Of a stretch of DNA of 64,000 bases, positions 33,794-45,595 are shown in pieces (the stretch's first letter is position 1; each line of letters begins with the position of its first letter). Under the pieces are notes generated by a model. That model worked only from the letters and a program-made list of their open reading frames with translations. It did no database searches and was not told the DNA's origin. Origin of the DNA: Heterostelium album PN500 (Eukaryota; Evosea; Eumycetozoa; Acytosteliales; Acytosteliaceae); the NCBI RefSeq assembly GCF_000004825.1, contig NW_008805064.1:186001-250000 (forward strand), read 5' to 3'. A program made the translations under genes and the position numbers.

Positions 33794-36700
33794 ATGGAAA
33801 TTGTCATTGATGGAATTGTATTACCAATCAAGTCAGGTAGTAAGAAATCACAAAAGAATGAACAACAACAACAACAGCAGCAACAACAAGCACAGCAGCA
33901 ACAGGCATCACCTTCACAAGCTTCACAACATAAGCGAAATAAGAAGAAAGATAAAACATTGAGAAATAGAGCGAGAGCGAGAGCAAACTTGAATAATGCC
34001 GATACGATTCTGTTGTGTCACGACGACACTCCATCGAAAGATAAAATCAAACATGCATCGCTACTCAGTGCTCTTGAGCGCGCCATTGCCGCCGACGAAG
34101 ACGAGGAGTTACTACTCGACTATATCAAGCACATGGACGTCTCTGATCCAGACAAGGAAAACGAGATTTTAGATTCAATGAAGTTTGGTGAGGATTTGGA
34201 TTATATTTACAGTTCAATAAAGTCGAGAAAGGGACGAAAGAAACACAAAGTACAACAACCACAACAACCACAACAGCAACAACAACAATCATCATCACCA
34301 CCTCAGCAACAATTGATCAATGTTTACTCCACTGGTAATCTTGTCAGTGATACATCGGACGAGTTTGACGACGACGACGAAATCGACCTCGATCTCGAAG
34401 CAATGTCCTACAAGAAGAACTGTAGATTGAAGAGAAGAAACCAATCATCCAATAAGTTGAAGCATAAAAAACAACAACAACAATCTCAGCAACAATCAAA
34501 CACTCCAACACCTGTTGTTACTCCTTCAAAATTACTTTCATTTAAAAAGGCAGGTTTACTTAATAACGATGAAGAGTTAGAAGAAGAGCAACAACAACAA
34601 AAAGGAGGAGAAGTAGATGTTGTAAAACAACAACAAAAAGATAATGGTAATAGTGAGATGATGGTTAAGAATGTAGATTTGAATGCTTCATCATCTTCAA
34701 TACCAAATACTGCTGCTTCAACGACAACGACTTCACCATCTACACCAAATAACTCTGTTAGAGCAAGACCTTATCCACTGGAAAAGAAGGTATCTTTCCA
34801 ATTGATAAACGATGTCATTGTTTTGTCTTCATCGAGTGAGGAGCAAGAGGAGGATATAATAGAGGAGGAAGATGAGGACGAACAAGAAAGACAGGTAGTT
34901 CCGAACATCGATTCTTCAAACGAGTCACGTGATGCCGTAGTTGGTTACGATAACCAAGAGGAGTATGCTGATGAAAGTGATTGTATAATGGCTGGTGAGA
35001 GTGATTGCTATGATACCGACTTGGAGAAATCGAATGAAACCATTAAAACTACAACAAACTTGAACAACAGCAGCAACAATAATAATAATATCAATTTACA
35101 TTCATTACATAATTTACACGGATTTAACAACAACAATAATAATAACAATAACAATAGTGCTTTACATAGTTTACATAATTTACATGGTTTTAATAATAAT
35201 AATAGTAGTAGTTTACATAGTTTACACGGAATAAGTAATAATAATAATAATAGTAGTTTACATAGTTTACATAGTTTACATAGTTTGCATGGTTTTAATA
35301 ATAGTAATGGTAGTAGTAATAATATTCATGGTATTCCGAGTTATTATCATTCACCAGCACCAATTTCGATGCCAATGCATTCATATTCGAATTCATCATC
35401 ATCATCACATGTCTATCATGATGTAGACGATTCATCTTCATCAGAGTCGGAGGACGACGACAGAATCGTGTCGTGCTATGTCAATGGATCGGAGCCATCG
35501 GGTGACGAGAGTTGTTTCTTTACCAATCCGTTCAAGCAACAGACTCCACCCAAACAAAAGACACCGCCAGCTTTCACCTATAACAGTTTGAATTGCTATA
35601 TGAAGCCGGACGACCACCAGGTCATCGATGTCTCTGACGACGACAACATAGTCGATATCTCCTCGGAGTCCGAGGAAGAGGAAGACCCAGAGGCAGAGAG
35701 AAAAGGATCATTTGCCGATTGGATTCGCAAGGTACACGGTTCATCCATCAACCTGCCATCAAAGGTTGCCAACAAGACACCAGAGTTGATCGATGTCGAC
35801 AACTTTGAACCATTCATAAGAAAGCCAGGTAACAATCTCAACACTTACACTCCAACAACATCAACAACCACCACCACCACCACCACCACCATCAAAGATG
35901 AACCTTTCAATAATCATAACCATAGATTATTATTGAGTTCATCTGGTTCGATTAGAATAAGAGGTTATTAATCATAAACAATTTCATATCTCTCTTTCTC
36001 GTTATTATTTGTATATATTTTGTATATATCTATATTTATCTATTCAATATCTATATTTGTTTATTATTATTTATTATTTACTATTATAATTTAATTAGAT
36101 TCACGTATAATTCCACCAAAACCAACATTGAATCCAATTATTGTTGAGTGTTTGAAGGATTGCTGTACTACTCAGTTGAGACAGGAGATCGAGCTGTTGT
36201 GTGATCGTGGACTCACTTTCTCAAGCTATTCATCTAAACAACTCTCTTCGATTGCCACTCTATTAGATAATTTAATTTTAAATAACTATTCACAGTAAGT
36301 ATACAATGATGTTTTTTCCGACTTACAATCTTGTTTTTCATTAACCAACTGTTTTCTTTTCACACAGTGAGTTGCCACTCTGGCCAATGTCAAAAGTATC
36401 AATGAATCAAGTAGAATACCTAACAAGACAATATGGTATTTTCGAATGTGTAAAAAAGATTAGTAAGTAACATAACATAACTTTATAGGCTTAAAGTACA
36501 AAAAGTAACAATATGTTACTTCTCTGGTTTATTGATTTTTATTAACAATTCAACTTTTCAATTAAACAGAGGAAAGAAAGATTATATTTATTATTATTCA
36601 TACGGTCACAAAGAAACCATCCATTCGTAAGAAGGAACGATATATTGAATCGGCACTCACAAACTATATGAATGCAACTCTGTTGAATTCGTATGATAAT

Positions 36701-37117
36701 GTGATGTCGTCGCCATCCACCTCACCAAACAACAGTGGTTTCTTCCAATCACCAATGTCATCGTCGGGTGGAAGTGGAAAGAAGGCGAACAAGCATGAAA
36801 AGACAGTGCTCTACAACCGCAAGGGTAAGATCAGCCCTGGACAATCAAAGAAGCATCAGAGAGGACCAAACAAATTAAAGACTTCACCCAAATCCAACCA
36901 TCATAACAATAGCAACAACAACGCCACCAAATCACCAAAACTTCAACATGGAGATGTGGTCGATCAGCATCGTGCACCCATACCCGACACCAATGTCGGT
37001 AATCTCTTACTAAAGAAAATGGGTTGGTCAGGTGGTGGATTGGGAGCTTCAGGTCAAGGTTTGGACACTCCTTTGCAGGCTGTAGTCAGAAAAGATCGTC
37101 TTGGTTTAGGATTGTAA
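33794..37117 (+). CDS. R3H and G-patch domain protein (Sqs1-like)
   Basis: Exons are 33794-35963, 36099-36294, 36368-36462 and 36570-37117, totalling 3009 nt and 1002 residues. The first about 700 residues are low complexity: poly-Gln, basic KR blocks, acidic stretches, and a His/Leu repeat (about 35098-35300). The conserved part is C-terminal. An R3H region follows exon 2 (CLKDCCTTQLRQEIELLC; KKIKERKIIFIIIHTVTKK, joined across intron 3). A final G-patch starts at GNLLLKKMGWSGGGLGASGQ and ends DRLGLGL. R3H plus C-terminal G-patch is the layout of yeast Sqs1/Pfa1, which activates the DEAH helicase Prp43 in ribosome biogenesis and splicing; a similar role is inferred. The exon 1 donor is GTTATT rather than GTAAGT, but frame and sequence join well. 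Confidence 0.85.
35098..35300 (+). repeat. In-frame His-Leu tandem repeat (LHSLHNLHGF)
   Basis: The frame encodes repeated L-H-S-L-H, L-H-N-L-H and G-F units separated by Asn runs, with TTACAT(AGT) codons as the repeating DNA. Leu and His alternate with period 3 and 4, which could form an amphipathic helix. Unit number varies, suggesting expansion by unequal exchange or slippage. Confidence 0.75.
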
Positions 37118-38110
37118 TTTAAGAATAATTTATAATAATAGTCAACTTTTTTTAATTTTTAATTTTTTTTTTTTTGGTTACAACTAAATTGGCAACTTCA
37201 AACTCAACATTACACCATCATTTTTTTTACCGGAACATATCTCTCTGTTCACAAATGAGTTTTAAATTTATTTTTAATAATAATAAACTAATATGACAAT
37301 TCAATTGACTTTAACAAACCTCACATGTTTCTCTGTTTAAAAAAAAAAACAAAACAAAATAAATTATATATGATCACGACCGTCAAGTGATCATAATTAT
37401 AATTACAAAGTATCAATCAGTTGAATTGAAAGTCAACCACACTTCTTTCTTTATTTTCTTTAATTTTTAAATATAAAAAAAAATTTATTCACTTAATGAT
37501 TATCTTTGTTTTTCTGACCAGCAGAAACATCAGTTCAGTAACATCAGTAATAATTATATGATTGTTTTAAAAATGATGGGCAATAAATATTTATATTGAC
37601 TTTTTAGTATAATAAATAAAACTTATAAGCAAAGATATAATAAAATAACCCCAACAATCTAATAACTTTAAAAACTTTTTTTTTTTTTCACAATAATATT
37701 TTATTATTATTTTAATATTCTAGTGTGGTTAATTTTAAAGTTCAATGTTATTCATAAAAACTCAAAGTTTATAGTAATAGAATCTAAAACTAATAAAAAT
37801 AAATGTTGCAACAAACTAGGAGTTGTTAATAGATAGTGTGGTGCTTAGCTGAGTTTATTAGGAAAAGTTATAATTATCATGTTTGTTTCCTTTTTTATCA
37901 TTAATACTCACATATATGTGTGTGTTTGTGGTGTTTACTTAAACATCGTCAGGTTAAGTTGTATAGTGTGGTGTGTAATAGTGTTATGTTATGTTGTGTT
38001 TTGTTGTGTTGTGAGTGGTGAGTGTGAGTGTGATTAGAAGATGAACTGAAGTCTATCAAGAGTATATACTCTCGATGTATGATATGACACAGAAGAAGAA
38101 GTAGCATATG

Positions 38111-38150
38111 ACAATCAATCAATCAATCAAACAATCAATCTATTAATCAA
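38111..38150. repeat. AATC simple repeat
   Basis: Tandem AATC units with a few interruptions lie in the upstream flank of the secreted protein gene. Confidence 0.7.
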
Positions 38151-38525
38151 TAATAGTTCGTCATCATGAACAACATGATCAAATCCCATTCTTCAATATT
38201 TGAAAATAAAGAGTAAAACTTTAAAAGTACATTATTGGTATTACTGACTGTGTGTGTGTTTATGATTAAAGGAAATTAAATCAAATTAAAAAGAATCTAA
38301 AAATCGATGGTTATTGGTAACCTTTAAGAATTGTGTGTTTGTTATCAAAAAAAGGTCAACCCATTTTCTTATTATCACTTTTATTTATTTCGGTCGAATA
38401 ATAAACTTCAACGTATCAATAAATCAAACAAACAATCGAGTTTATCCATTAAAAATCATGAATTTGGAAACCAAATGGCATCTGATAGTATTATGATATT
38501 CACGTTTTTAAAATAACAGAGGGGG

Positions 38526-38544
38526 AGTATTGCTGAACAATACT
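38526..38544. promoter_or_regulatory. Inverted repeat AGTATTG-N5-CAATACT, candidate operator
   Basis: A perfect 7-bp dyad with a 5-nt spacer. A third CAATAC half-site follows at about 38575, just upstream of the TATA box of the secreted protein gene. The dyad plus half-site layout suggests a dimeric activator site; this is inference. Confidence 0.4.
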
Positions 38545-38592
38545 AGACTGGACTTTACTTGACATGACATTCGGCAATACAAATCAAACAAC

Positions 38593-38600
38593 TATAAATA
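38593..38600 (+). promoter_or_regulatory. TATA box
   Basis: TATAAATA lies about 116 bp before the ATG at 38716 and is followed by a short T-rich/CAAT-rich leader. This matches the dictyostelid TATA plus oligo-dT arrangement. Confidence 0.5.
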
Positions 38601-38715
38601 TCAAGTTATTTCTTAGTTCATTTCAACAATCAATCAATTAAAAAACAAAATAAACAAATATCAAAAAAAAAGTATATAATTATTTCTTTTCAAATATATA
38701 TTTATTATTACAATT

Positions 38716-40131
38716 ATGAAAATATTTATTACCATATTATTATTGGTTTCCATTTTTGGAATGGCATTGGCCGGTGGTGACGATCAAGATAGAAGTCAAG
38801 GTAGTCATGGAAGCAAAGGAAATGGACACGGTAGTCACGGTGGTCACGGAGTGGGCTGGAATTTCTGTAGATATCCACTGCGTCAATTCTTTGAGGAAGC
38901 TAAAAATCAAAGTTGTATCACCATCTCTGGAAATGCTTTGTCAGACGATGGATCGCAAGTCTCATTCAAAGGAAACCTAAAGTACGATTTAAACTCGAGC
39001 TCCCTCGTCCAGTCTGGAAATATTGTGTTCCTCAGTAGTTCCGACTACCAGTGTAACGATCAAGTCAACTTGGTTCAGCCATTCCTCGTAAACAATGCAA
39101 CTACCTTTTCAGAGTTTAGCATCGATAGAAATGGAGAGCTCACACTTGGAAATGACACTACCGATATTGAATGTCTTTTCAGAAAAGATATTTTCATCTT
39201 TGAATATGAAGATATTGCTTATACTTTTGTAGTAAGTATATTTATTTTACATTTAAATTTATAATAATAGTATTCTAATTAAATTACTTTTATATTTTAG
39301 TTGACTGTTAATAAGAATTGTTCAGCAACAAACTTTGGTGAACAATGTTCAACACCAACTCCAACACCAACTTCAACACCAACATCCTCACCAAATGTAA
39401 CTGTTACTCCAACTCCAACCGAGACACCAACCTCGTCACCAAATGTAACTGTTACACCAACTGAAACACCAACATCATCTCCAAATGTAACTGTTACACC
39501 AACTCCAACTGAGACTCCAACATCATCTCCAAATGTAACTGTTACTCCAACTGAAACACCAACATCATCTCCAAATGTAACTGTTACACCAACTGAAACA
39601 CCAACTTCCTCACCAAATGTAACTGTTACACCAACTGAAACACCAACTTCATCACCAAATATCACAGACACTCCAATCCCAACTGAGACACCAACTTCCT
39701 CACCAAATATCACAGACACTCCAATCCCAACTGAGACACCAACTTCATCACCAAATATCACAGACACTCCAATCCCAACTGAGACTCCAACTTCCTCACC
39801 AAATATCACAGATACTCCAATCCCAACAGAGACTCCAACACAAACACCTCTCCCTAGTGTTTCGATCAAACTCAATGCCACCAACTCATGGGCTGAAGGA
39901 AATGAAACCGCCACCCAATACAATGTCGATGTAACCAACAATGGTACATCAGATATTACTTCATTGACCTTGGTTGCTTCTAATTTCCAACCAACCAGTA
40001 TCTGGAATATCGTTGCCAACGGTACTGAATATTCTTTGCCATCGAACCAAACCATTCAAGCAGGTGCCACCTACCAATGGGGATTCATCACCTTGGCCTC
40101 TACCGAACCAGAGTTTTCCGTCAAACAATGA
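38716..40131 (+). CDS. Secreted protein with Thr/Pro glyco-repeat and C-terminal CBM49 carbohydrate-binding module
   Basis: Exons 38716-39231 and 39301-40131 join in phase 0 (448 residues). A signal peptide (MKIFITILLLVSIFGMALAG) is followed by a Gly/His-rich segment and an unrecognised Cys-containing domain (WNFCRYPLRQFFEEAKNQSC ... IECLFRKDIFIFE). A long linker of TPTETPTSSPNVT units comes next; each unit carries an N-glycosylation sequon (NVT or NIT). The C-terminal about 90 residues fit CBM49 (SIKLNATNSWAEGNETATQY; VDVTNNGTSDITSLTLVAS; GATYQWGFI), a cellulose-binding module of dictyostelid wall and slime-sheath proteins. Dictyostelium cellulases use a similar TETPT linker. The role is probably cellulose binding in sheath, stalk or spore coat. 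No catalytic domain is recognised. Confidence 0.85.
39357..39847 (+). repeat. Tandem coding repeat, Thr/Pro-rich with NVT/NIT sequons
   Basis: Units of about 36-48 nt occur in two blocks. The 5' block encodes NVTVTP(TP)TETPTSSP with variable length. The 3' block (from about 39658) consists of near-identical 48-nt units encoding NITDTPIPTETPTSSP. The higher identity of the 3' block indicates more recent duplication. Confidence 0.85.
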
Positions 40132-40388
40132 TAGTAGTAGCTATCATTCTTTCTAAATTATCTATACCTAATCTTATGTATTATAATGTAATTTTACATT
40201 AATTTATTATTATTTACATCAAAAGCATAACAATAACGACTCTAATCAATCAATCATATTATTATTCAATCAATATTATATAACTTTGAAAATAAAAATA
40301 AAAATACAAAAATATATATATTTTGAATCAAATCATTTGTTGTATTACTTATATGTATTATTTATATGATTTTATTATTATTATTGTT

Positions 40389-41421
40389 TTATTTACTTGA
40401 ATTCTTATTGTGAATGATCTTTCCAAGAAGTGTTGGTTCTAATACTTTTGCTCTTTCCAAGTCACCCATGTAGTGAGTTGTTGTACCATGAAGTTTGAGA
40501 TAGAACATCTGTTTCTGTGGTTCGACAACCTTGACGAGATCGTTCTTCTTGACTGGATTGAATTTGTTGATCGTCACAGTACGTGTAACCTTTGGATTAC
40601 CGAATTGATTGTAGGTGACCAACTCGACAACACGTCCCTTATTGAATGCATATATTTGTGCAATTGATCTTCTTGCATGTTGTCTGTAATAATACAAATA
40701 ATAAACAAAGTAAAGTAAAGCAAAGTAAAGTAAGTAAGTAATCAAGTTCTTTCTAATAGTATTAAAACAATAATCAATAATCATACCTAATGAAATAAAA
40801 AGTAGCAGCTACAAAAGCAGTACCTAAACCAAATGTAAAGAATGCCTCCAACTTTGATGCATCATCCTTTTGGAAGTACATATCGTAAACACCAACGAGT
40901 AGACCGATCTGAATGAAAGCAACCAATGAAATAGCTTTGAATTTAAGTGGTCTAATATCTTCGAAAATCAATATCTTGGCATCTGAAGCATAATCATGAT
41001 TACCACTATTATTGTTATTATTACCGCTATTATTATTATTATTACTATTGTTATTACTATTGTTATTATTGCTATTATTTGATGATGAACTATATGATCT
41101 ACTACTATTATTATTATTATTATTATTATTGTTATTTGAGTTGTTATTATTGTTTTTCTTAAATATTTGTTGTTGTTGTTGTGCATCGGTATGTTGCATT
41201 TGACATACACAGTTGGTACTATCAAAATTGTTTGTTATTAAGTTATTGTTACATTTGTTACTACCAAATGTATGCAGCATTCTCGATATCGATTGTGCGA
41301 ACTGTGGAGAAAATAAAGTCGTTGGTTTCGTAGATGCATTGGAAATCTGAAAAGCACCTCGAAATACTACTGAATTCAAACTATAGCCATTCTTAAATAG
41401 ATAATTTATATTTCTATTCAT
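40389..41421 (-). CDS. TMEM223-like mitochondrial membrane protein
   Basis: Exons 40787-41421 and 40389-40683 (complement) give 309 residues. The N-terminus is basic/hydroxylated with few acidic residues (FKNGYSLNSVVFRGAFQISN), consistent with a mitochondrial presequence, and is followed by a poly-Asn/Ser insert. Then come ILIFEDIRPLKFKAISLVAF, a first membrane helix, a short acidic loop, and a second helix (FFTFGLGTAFVAATFYFIR). The matrix or cytosolic domain follows: RRSIAQIYAFNKGRVVELVT, VTRTVTINKF, and KQMFYLKLHGTTTHYMGD. Two adjacent helices with a FxxxxGKxxELxTYxxFG-type beta domain fit the TMEM223/TMEM186/TMEM70 group, where TMEM223 assists cytochrome oxidase COX1 assembly. The subgroup was judged from memory. 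The splice restores FIRQHARRS. Confidence 0.65.
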
Positions 41422-42241
41422 TTTCTTTATATTGTGTAAGTAAATACTGACATAAACAATGACACTTTAACAAAAAAGATGGTTGATGAAACTTTTTTTT
41501 TTTTACAAAACTGACCAAAATTTTGGACGTAATTTTTGTGGGGCAGACCATCGGTGATTCTTCAGTATTGATCAATTAAACCTTTTTTATAGATATATTA
41601 TCTATTTTTTTATTTGTTTTTTATTTTTTATTTTTTGAAAAATGTTTAGAGTTTGTTAAAATCGCAATCTTACAATTACAATCTTCACTGTTTTTTCTTT
41701 TGAAAGCACAGAGCTGGAGAAGTGGAATCAGAGCTGACTGAACAGTAGCCAACTAAAAGAGCCATCCCCAGGTCAAAGAAGAGAATATAGTTCCACAGAA
41801 TATTTGAGGCGGAGAGACGTCGAAAGAAAAATAACAAGAAAACAACTAAGCTTGGTAGATCAGAAGGAAAGTGGTAAAGATGACCAGAAACCGAAATCAG
41901 TTGATATTTACTAGTATCGACAAAGTTTTTTTGAAAGTGCATGTTATGTTTGAACAATCATTTAACTAGAACTATTTCACATGTGTCAGTGTCTAATAAT
42001 CATAATATTTATTTTTGATCTCCAATTCAGATTTAACAGATACTGTCTCTTATTTTTATTTTGAGTTCTATTAACATATAGTAATTGTAATGATATAATA
42101 TGAATTAATTCTAGATTTTACAAGTGAAACAATAATTGATAACCAAAAGAAAAACAAAAATGTAGATCAATTTTTAAAAACAAATTTACAAACATGTAAA
42201 AATTCTATTTTTTTTTTTGAAGATCAAACGTTTGATCATTA
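41422..42241. other. Divergent intergenic region with an unexplained coding-like island
   Basis: Mostly AT-rich, but 41697-41940 is clearly less AT-rich. On the + strand one frame is open for about 59 codons (about 41736-41912; contains PSPGQRREYSSTEYLRRRD) and on the minus strand one is open for 90 codons. Neither has an obvious promoter, partner exon or known family. It could be a decayed gene fragment or a structured RNA. The rest looks like ordinary promoter DNA for the nurim gene. Confidence 0.45.
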
Positions 42242-43209
42242 ATGGTTATGAAGATGTTTATACAAAAGATATTTATATTCATTAAAAAATGTATAGTTCT
42301 GACTGCTGGTATAGCTTGTCTTTTGATAACACTTTCAAGTGTCATACATCTCATTGATTTCTTATCATGGTTTTCAGAGAGAACCGTTAATATCAACAAC
42401 AATAACACTTCAATCGCTGTAAATAATAATAATGACAATAATAAAGAAACAACTACTACTACAAGTAATAGCAACAACACTACAAATGTAGATAATAATA
42501 TAGATTTAGATAAACAATTGATAAATAATATAGTTTTAATTGTGTTGTTTATGTTGCAACATAGTTTGATGGCTACTGACATGGTGAAACAACTGTTTCA
42601 ATCATCGTCTAGAGCTATCAATAGTCTACAGAGATCATTCTACCTTCTAGCGACATCGATTATGATTGAAGTGATCATTAAATTCTGGCAACCACTCGAT
42701 TCATTGGTTGTATGGACGATCGATGATCTCAAACCATACTGTCTCACCATTAAATTCATAGCTACAATAATCATTCTCTTGGAATTCATCTCAATATTCG
42801 ATATATTTGAATTCACAGGTTTAAAACAAGTAAGTAAAAAGATAGATAAATAGATAAGATAAATCATTTACCAATTATAATTATATTATTTAAAATAAAA
42901 TAGATATATAATTATATAACCGATAAAGAGGATGTAGAACAACAACAACAACAACAACAACAATATAAAGATAATAATAATAAAGAAGGAAAGATATTAA
43001 AAAAGATGAGACATCCAACATTGATTGGATTTATGCTGTTGATGTGGTCAAGTCATAGAATGACAATCGATCTTCTAGCACTATGTATATTCTTTACAAC
43101 GTATCTACTCATTGGTAACACACTCTCCAAGAAAGATTCAAAGTCAATAGTATCATCATGGTCCAGTCTATTTAAATTTAAAAACAATAAATCTATAAAA
43201 CATTTATAA
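42242..43209 (+). CDS. Nurim homologue (nuclear envelope multi-pass protein)
   Basis: Exons 42242-42829 and 42904-43209 give 297 residues. Nurim is an inner nuclear membrane protein related to isoprenylcysteine carboxyl methyltransferases. Several membrane helices are visible (VLTAGIACLLITLSSVIHLI; IVLIVLFMLQHSLMAT; IKFIATIIILLEFISI). Family motifs are HSLMATDMVK (nurim HSFMA.E.VKR), LQRSFYLLATSIM, KFWQPL...VW, GLKQ|IYNY at the splice, and KKMRHPTLIGFMLLMWSSHR with DRLLL-like spacing. A poly-Asn insert sits in the first loop and a poly-Gln insert after the splice. The order and spacing of these motifs match the animal protein well. A nuclear-envelope role is inferred from the family. The start has two close ATGs (42242 and 42248). 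Confidence 0.85.
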
Positions 43210-43760
43210 AAAAAACAATAATTATAAAACTATTTAATTATTTATAACAATATTATTATTATTATAAGAGCAAAGTAAAGTATAAACTTAAATCATCAAG
43301 TTATTATTTCTATCAACCAAACACTCACACACACTCATTCTTTCAGTGTTTAGATCTAAAGAAAATAAACAATGATCATTGATTGATTGATTTTAAAAAT
43401 AAATAAAAAAATTGAAATTAATTTTTGAATGAGCACCAGAACTTTCATTTTAAGACCCATTAAATTTTCAAAACCAACTTGAATCACACATACAAAGTGG
43501 AATAGCTTATTATCATAAAAAAGGAATATGAAATAGTTGTTATTATTATTATTTATTGTTTATTTGTAAAAAGTTAGTTTATATTAATTAAAAAAGTTTA
43601 GTATTTTGTTTTGTTTTGTTTTGTTAAGTTTAGTTTAGTTTTGTTTAGTTTAGCAATATATATTTATAGATTCTTATTTATATTATAAAGAATAGAAAAT
43701 AAAAGAGAAAGAAAGAAAGAATAAAAGAGAAAGAGAAAAAGAAAGAGAAAATAAGGAATA
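43210..43760. other. Intergenic region with purine tract
   Basis: About 550 bp between same-strand genes. It ends in a purine-only style tract (43687-43757, GAAA/GAGA units) that immediately precedes the SMCR8 start codon. No gene is seen. Confidence 0.5.
43687..43757 (+). repeat. Polypurine tract (GAAAGA-type) in the SMCR8 leader
   Basis: Nearly all bases are A or G, in GAAA/AAGA units, ending a few bases before the ATG at 43761. It is probably transcribed 5' leader; such tracts can form triplex or influence promoter opening. Confidence 0.6.
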
Positions 43761-45553
43761 ATGGATCCTTATGGAAGTTTGAGAAAGAAGGAAAAAGAAA
43801 GATCGAATAGTAGTGCTGCTTTCTCACCGATGGATACATTGACAAACCTTTTTCGTTCCAATAACAATATACAGCCGACACCTGTGAATTTTCAATCACC
43901 TCTAAATTCACCGCTACAATCACCACACAATTCATTCAACCAGTATCCTCAGACAACAACTTTGAATCAATCCGGTGGTGGTGGTGGACATCAACAGCTC
44001 TCACCAAGAACGGCAGCGGTATCACCACACTCCTCAGTCAACAACTTTGGTAGTCTCGGTAGTCTCGCAGCGAAACGCGGTGACTTTATAGTGTTCAGTG
44101 AGTTTAGCGAGCAGAAAGGACCGGTTCACTTGAATGTCGTGCCGGACATGCCGTCGTACGAGGGATTCGACCTCTCAAAGTACGTAGTCAAGATCATGTC
44201 TGTCGACTTTCAGAACAAGACCGATCTACGCACCTACGCTAAAGATGCACAGATGTTCTTTACACTGACATCGCAGTTGGAAGGCGGTGAACTCTATGCA
44301 TACGTACACCATTTCTCACTGTTTGACATATATGCACGTGGTTATGTCAGACCACTGGTACTCAGTTACCTCACCAAAGATCCACACAAAGTAATGAAAT
44401 CATTCGATAAGTTCCTAGCTAAATTCTCAAGGGTATTGTATCTGTTATTTATCATATCGAATCATAGCATAGCAATTCATAACTAACATATAATCTTAAA
44501 GGTAACCAACTTTTTGAAATCAAAGAATCATTTAACATTTGAAATTGAATTTAGACAAAGAATGAGAGATTTAGACTTCACCATTGAATCATACAAGAAG
44601 AATCAATCGATATCAGATAAAGAGAGAGATTCATATGTATGTATACATTGTACATTATACATGTTTGTTATATCTTGTTTGCAAAAGTACTAATAATAGT
44701 AATGTTGTTTAGATATCATTGATAAACGATGCTAAATCAGAGATGAAAGGGATTGAACAGTTGTTTGAGCAGGAGAAGAGATCTCGTGATCCAAATTACT
44801 GTGGTGGTGGTGGAGGTGGAGGTGTAGGTAATGGCGGTGTTGGCGGTGTTAATGGTTCAAACAATGGTGCACCACTTGGAATAGATCTTGATTCAATCGA
44901 TGAGAATGACAATGATATTGATGATAGTGAGAACGATCGTGATAGCAATGGATTTAGAATGCAGTCGAAACAACATGGTAGCGGTAGTCGTGGTCACAGT
45001 CATGGACATCACAGCAGTCATCACAGTAGCAGTGGTCACGGACACAATCACTATACCGGCGCCAAGTTCAAACGTGGTACACTTCCACATGCACTGGAGT
45101 CGACATTCGGTACCATCTATTACAATGAGAATCTGGTGTTGAGCGGTGAACCGAAACTAATGGATTCACTACAAAAGACAACCTATCTCGATAAACCACT
45201 GCGATCGATCACCGAACTCTGCACACCCGAAGTAACAGAGTCATTCCTTCGTAAACTCGAGAAATGCTACAACTACTTCTCAAAGTCATCGCTTCAAATG
45301 GAGTTTGATAGAATCGATTCTCAATTATTTAGTATGTTAATAATATTAACTATAACAACACATTTTCAAATTTTAGTAATCTAACAACAACTCTACTATT
45401 TACTTAACAAACAGATCCACAAAGTACTTTATTAACAATTGGTCAAACATCGATTTTAAATTATTTCTTTACTGAAGAAGAAGCGTATGTTTAAAAATAT
45501 CATAATATAATATATAATTTAAACAACTTTTTTATTAATTTATATTATTATCA

Positions 45554-45595
<42 letters not shown>

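Larger units (their letters stand above)
37118..38715. other. Intergenic region with promoter of the secreted CBM49 gene
   Basis: About 1.6 kb. The first part is poly-A/T 3' flank. Around 37970-38035 the DNA is G/T-alternating (GTGTGGTGTG, GTTATGTTATG, GAGTGGTGAGTGTG), a possible G-box area. An AATC simple repeat occupies 38111-38150. A 7-bp inverted repeat with CAATACT (38526-38544) and a TATAAATA box (38593) precede the next gene. No coding frame was supported. Confidence 0.5.

Noticed and set aside
39297-40055. Long minus-strand frame (252 codons) opposite the CBM49 gene, rich in VGVSVGVTVTFG repeats
   Set aside because: It is the antisense reading of the Thr/Pro tandem repeat. Repeats without stops in one frame tend to be open in others, and the + strand has signal peptide, splice sites and a known domain.
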